DNA of 64,000 bases from Struthio camelus (Eukaryota > Chordata > Aves > Struthioniformes > Struthionidae). Under the pieces are notes generated by a model. It did no database searches. It was given only the letters and a program-made list of their open reading frames with translations, and was not told the origin of the DNA. The stretch spans positions 137,651,950 through 137,715,949 of the forward strand of contig NC_090943.1 in NCBI RefSeq assembly GCF_040807025.1, read 5' to 3'. Positions 53,541 to 64,000 of the stretch are shown here, one piece after another (positions within the stretch are counted from its first letter, which is position 1; every line of letters begins with the position of its first letter). The translations under genes and the position numbers were made by a program.

Positions 53541-56149
53541 AAACTTTTACAATGGATCATTCTTTTGATTGCCTCTTAACTAAGTATGCCAGTATGTTAG
53601 TATGTTAGGCATAGGGCCCAACTTCCATTTAATTTTCCAGTGTCTACTTTTCTGTTATACACGCTGATCTTATCCAAGTATTTTAAAGCCAAGACTTAAA
53701 ACCATCAGGTTGCATCCTACGGAGACTGACTGATGGTGCACGGAATATTGATCAAATATGAGTGCAATGCCCTGTGTGAACCCAAAGAGTTTAAAGGTCG
53801 ATACTTATTAGAAATGTGATTATTAGAGACTTTCCCTGTATTGCTGTAGTACTTGATCACTTCTATTATTTTAATCTAAAAGATGGACCTACTCAATAAT
53901 CACACTGCAGTTTCAATCAGTATCTTGTGCATCATCAGTATTCCTTTGGAAGGAAGTTATTTTCTTCTAGAGGATATGCAGGATGGAGGCTAAACTGAGT
54001 AAAGATAATAGTAGTATTATAAGGTGCCACTGAGAAATTACAGAGCCGAAAGGATGGTTCTTAGTATTAGTCACCTGATACTTCCCAGCATAATATTCTG
54101 CTTTTGGTATTAAAGCTTTTGTTTGACCAAAAGCTTTTTCCATGTTGAATGTCTGCCTCATTTTTGACAAAAAGCCTTATTTTGACCAAAGATTACCAAA
54201 TAGCTCTGCCAGTTCCAGGAACAAACAATGAATGAAATGGAAGCTTGGAAATCATGTTACAGAAATTTGAGTTTCAGTATGAAATTTGTATAGCCTCTTA
54301 CCACATTTAGAAAAGTAGCAATACACATGAAATGCTGCTATGGAAAACAATCATATCTAAGCCCACTCCAGCCACCAGGATAGGAAAAAATACATTGTTT
54401 AGACCACATGAGAAAGAAATGGCTTGAAAAGCTCTGGCTGCTTTAAGTAGAATCTTGAAATTGGATAGAAATAGACTATTTATTTGATACCTCTTTCACT
54501 GTAAAGGAACAGCCACCTTACAAGGCTTTGAAAGATTCACAATTCAGATATATTCAGTGATCATTTCAGCAACTAAATTCAGAAGCCAAGTTCCTTGAAG
54601 TTGAGGAATTTAAGTTCCTTTAACTTAAGGAACAGACAGGAGTTTAAGTCCCTGAATGCAACAGGCATACTCTGTTCCATACCCGAACGCGCCATTCTGC
54701 TGTTGTGAGTCTGGTATGCCTTGGGCATTTGAAAAATCCTGCTATGTTTACACAGATAGCTTTGTTTTGAAAACTCCCAAAAGTGCCTGAAAATGATTTG
54801 CATCCACAAAGTTTGTATTTCTCCAGTGACCCTGAAACAAGCTAGCAACAACTGTGAATCTAGATAAGATCATTCCAGCTATACTGATTAAAAACGTTGT
54901 TCTATGAAGAGCAGGCTATTCATCTTCTGGGCTGGAGGTTCCTCACCAGGCCACTAGACCAACCGCATGAAAGTTAAAATCACTAAGCAAAATAATAAAC
55001 AGCATAATAGAGAGGGAAGAGACAATCTTGTTCATGCTACAGTAAAGGTCAGGTTAGGCATATTAGAGAAGCACTTGACATAATATTAAGCTCCTAATCT
55101 TTTAGGAATCTATTACATTTTCATACAACAGATTTGAACAGGGTACAATGCATAAGGAAAGAACAAACATTAAAGTACAGAGAGAAACTAGAATCTAAAA
55201 AGCTACCTGTGAAATTAATCCCATTTTGCCAACCAGAGATTCCATGGCATAAATATTATATATGAAAACATCGTAACAATCATGGCAAAAGAGGTTGCAT
55301 ATTTAACGTTACATGCCTGGTGCAAGAGATTTATCCAGAGTATTTTATATAGCCATGCTGATAAAAACATCGATGGGCAAAAGCTTTGTGAAAAAGCATC
55401 CCTATCTGGATTTAACATACCAGCGGGAAGGATGTGAAAGAAAGAGCTGCTATACTCAACTGCTGTTTGAGTCACCAAAATAGCATCTATGTTAGCCAGA
55501 TGCCACCCAGCAAAAAACAATAAATAGATTGACTTTCTGGGAGGAAGTGTCTGACAAAGACATATGGAATAGAAGACAAAGAACAAAGAATTTCTTTCTG
55601 ATAGAAATGCATTTGCCATATTTATTCAGAGCTGGTCTAAGTATTCAGAATGCACTGGAATGATCCAGTAATTTCAACACAGAATGCCTGAATAGCCTAA
55701 CACATTTCAAGACAAATAAAAAAAGTCATTCGTTTGTTGGCTTTGAGCCAAGAGATTTAGTTTAGCGATGAAGGCATCTGAAGGAGACAAATGAGTTGTG
55801 TCTAACAATCCTGTTTGCTGCATTTATGCTGGCTTTCCTATTTCTCATATTTACTATTTTACACCCATTTACTTTCTTAAGGCTTAGAACATATCCTAAC
55901 ATAAAAGTGATTTTTACAAAAATCACCCAACTCAGAAGCATGTACAAGTTACACTGCAAAGGTACAACACAACCTGGCAGGTATACCCACCTACGTGAAA
56001 GGTAGTTTTAAAGGCACAGAGTATTTCAACCTCTCTGAAACCACGAGAAATCCAAAGACTGAAGCAGCTTTGCTAACTTCTAATGAGAAAACAAGACACT
56101 GGTAACTAGCGCACGGAAACGTGTCATTTCCTAATACGCTAGGCTTCAG
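53541..56149. other. Interval between the MRPL15 and LYPLA1 promoters
   Basis: About 2.6 kb of AT-rich DNA between the two CpG islands. No coding exon was recognised. There is a perfect octamer ATTTGCAT at 54796-54803 and a small hairpin (GTTCCTT / AAGGAAC) near 54614-54633. It is too long for the genes to share one compact bidirectional promoter. Confidence 0.7.
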
Positions 56150-56473
56150 CCTGACTTCACCTAAGAGTACCCTTAGACGGCGTTAGCCACGGCAGCTCCG
56201 CTCCAGAGGTCTGCAGCGCTGACACGCGTCAGCAGGCCGGAGTTCAGACCTCCCGTTCGTGCTAACGCTCGGCAAACCGGCCCGGCCCGGTGCGTACGAG
56301 GACGGACAGGAACAAAGCCGGCTGCTCCAGCCCCACGGAGGCTCCTGCGTTAATGGTTTACCACAGAAGCTCCCGTCCTTGGGGCGGGTTCACCGCGAGG
56401 CAGCCACTGCCGACGCCTCCAACGGCCGGCCGCGCGCAGCCGGCAACACTCCCTATCCCCTCAGCTCGTGCCG

Positions 56474-56484
56474 GCGCATGCGCA
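56474..56484. promoter_or_regulatory. NRF1-type site GCGCATGCGCA
   Basis: Perfect match to the palindromic NRF1 consensus (GCGCATGCGC core), about 320 nt upstream of the LYPLA1 start codon inside its CpG island. NRF1 sites of this form are common in CpG-island promoters. Binding is inferred. Confidence 0.7.
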
Positions 56485-56522
56485 TGCTCCCCCTCATCTC
56501 CATCCCCCGCGGCGGCAAGCAG

Positions 56523-56527
56523 CCAAT
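56523..56527 (+). promoter_or_regulatory. CCAAT box upstream of LYPLA1
   Basis: CCAAT in the context AGCCAATCGC, the preferred NF-Y flank, about 275 nt upstream of the LYPLA1 ATG and 40 nt from the NRF1-type site. Confidence 0.55.
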
Positions 56528-56550
56528 CGCACCGCGCGGGGGGTGTCGTC

Positions 56551-56590
56551 GCGGGGGGGAGGGGGGGAACCAAGGAGGGAGGGGGCGGTG
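56551..56590 (+). other. G-run cluster with quadruplex potential
   Basis: Two runs of seven G separated by one base, followed by further GGA/GGG/GGGGG runs within 40 nt in the LYPLA1 promoter. The pattern meets the usual four-tract quadruplex rule on the plus strand. Function is unknown. Confidence 0.5.
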
Positions 56591-56802
56591 GCGCACGCGC
56601 GCCCCTTCCCGCGCGCCCCTCCCCCCCCCCGTGCGCGCGCGGCGGCGCGCGGGAGAGGAGGTGGAGGCGCGCGGGTGCCGAGCCCGGTCCCCCCTCCCCC
56701 CTCCCCCGCCCCGCCCGGCGCCCGCCCTCCGGCCTGGCCCGGCGCCCGCGCCGCCTCCCCGCTGCTGGCCGGTGTCCCGCTGGCCGCCCCGCAGCCCGGT
56801 GT

Positions 56803-63998
<7,196 letters not shown>

Positions 63999-64000
63999 AC

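Noticed and set aside
53035-53568. 177-codon plus-strand frame and others opposite MRPL15 exon 1
   Set aside because: Antisense to a secure exon in a CpG island; composition explains the lack of stops.

Overview
This is nuclear DNA from a vertebrate, almost certainly a bird. Coding sequence is sparse and split by GT-AG introns. The two promoters lie in CpG islands. The only clear transposons are CR1 LINE 3' fragments with avian-type 3' ends. No bacterial operon, phage, CRISPR array, rRNA, convincing tRNA or intact mobile element was seen. Most open reading frames over 60 codons are chance or CpG-island artefacts.

Two genes can be assembled exon by exon. MRPL15 (mitochondrial large-subunit ribosomal protein uL15m) is on the minus strand at 53217-44370: five coding exons, 885 nt, 294 residues, all frames joining, with a polyadenylation signal at 44171-44166. 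LYPLA1 (acyl-protein thioesterase 1) is on the plus strand from 56803 and runs off the right edge: seven coding exons (462 nt, residues 1-154) are present, including the nucleophile Ser119. The remaining exons, carrying the expected catalytic Asp and His, lie outside. The two genes are head to head, with start codons about 3.6 kb apart and separate CpG islands. This matches the LYPLA1-MRPL15 neighbourhood I know from human 8q11. In that order the next gene beyond the MRPL15 3' end is SOX17, so positions 1-44150 are probably part of the MRPL15-SOX17 gene desert (inference; SOX17 is not in the window).

Layout: 1-44150 is intergenic and mostly AT-rich. It holds a degenerate telomere-like minisatellite (about 1.6-3.6 kb), ancient SINE/LINE scraps, a CR1 fragment at about 12.48-13.26 kb (+) and another at about 38.60-39.00 kb (-), two small isolated CpG clusters (about 18.1 and 35.5 kb), and several regulatory-looking motif clusters. 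44150-53300 is MRPL15, 53300-56150 is the inter-promoter interval, and 56150-64000 is the LYPLA1 promoter and gene.

The genes are not a pathway: one is a mitoribosome component, the other a cytosolic/membrane depalmitoylase. I did not find a convincing new biological system. The points most worth checking are the two LYPLA1 start codons (with and without Cys2), its symmetric 48-nt cassette exon, the two orphan CpG clusters, and the telomere-like minisatellite.
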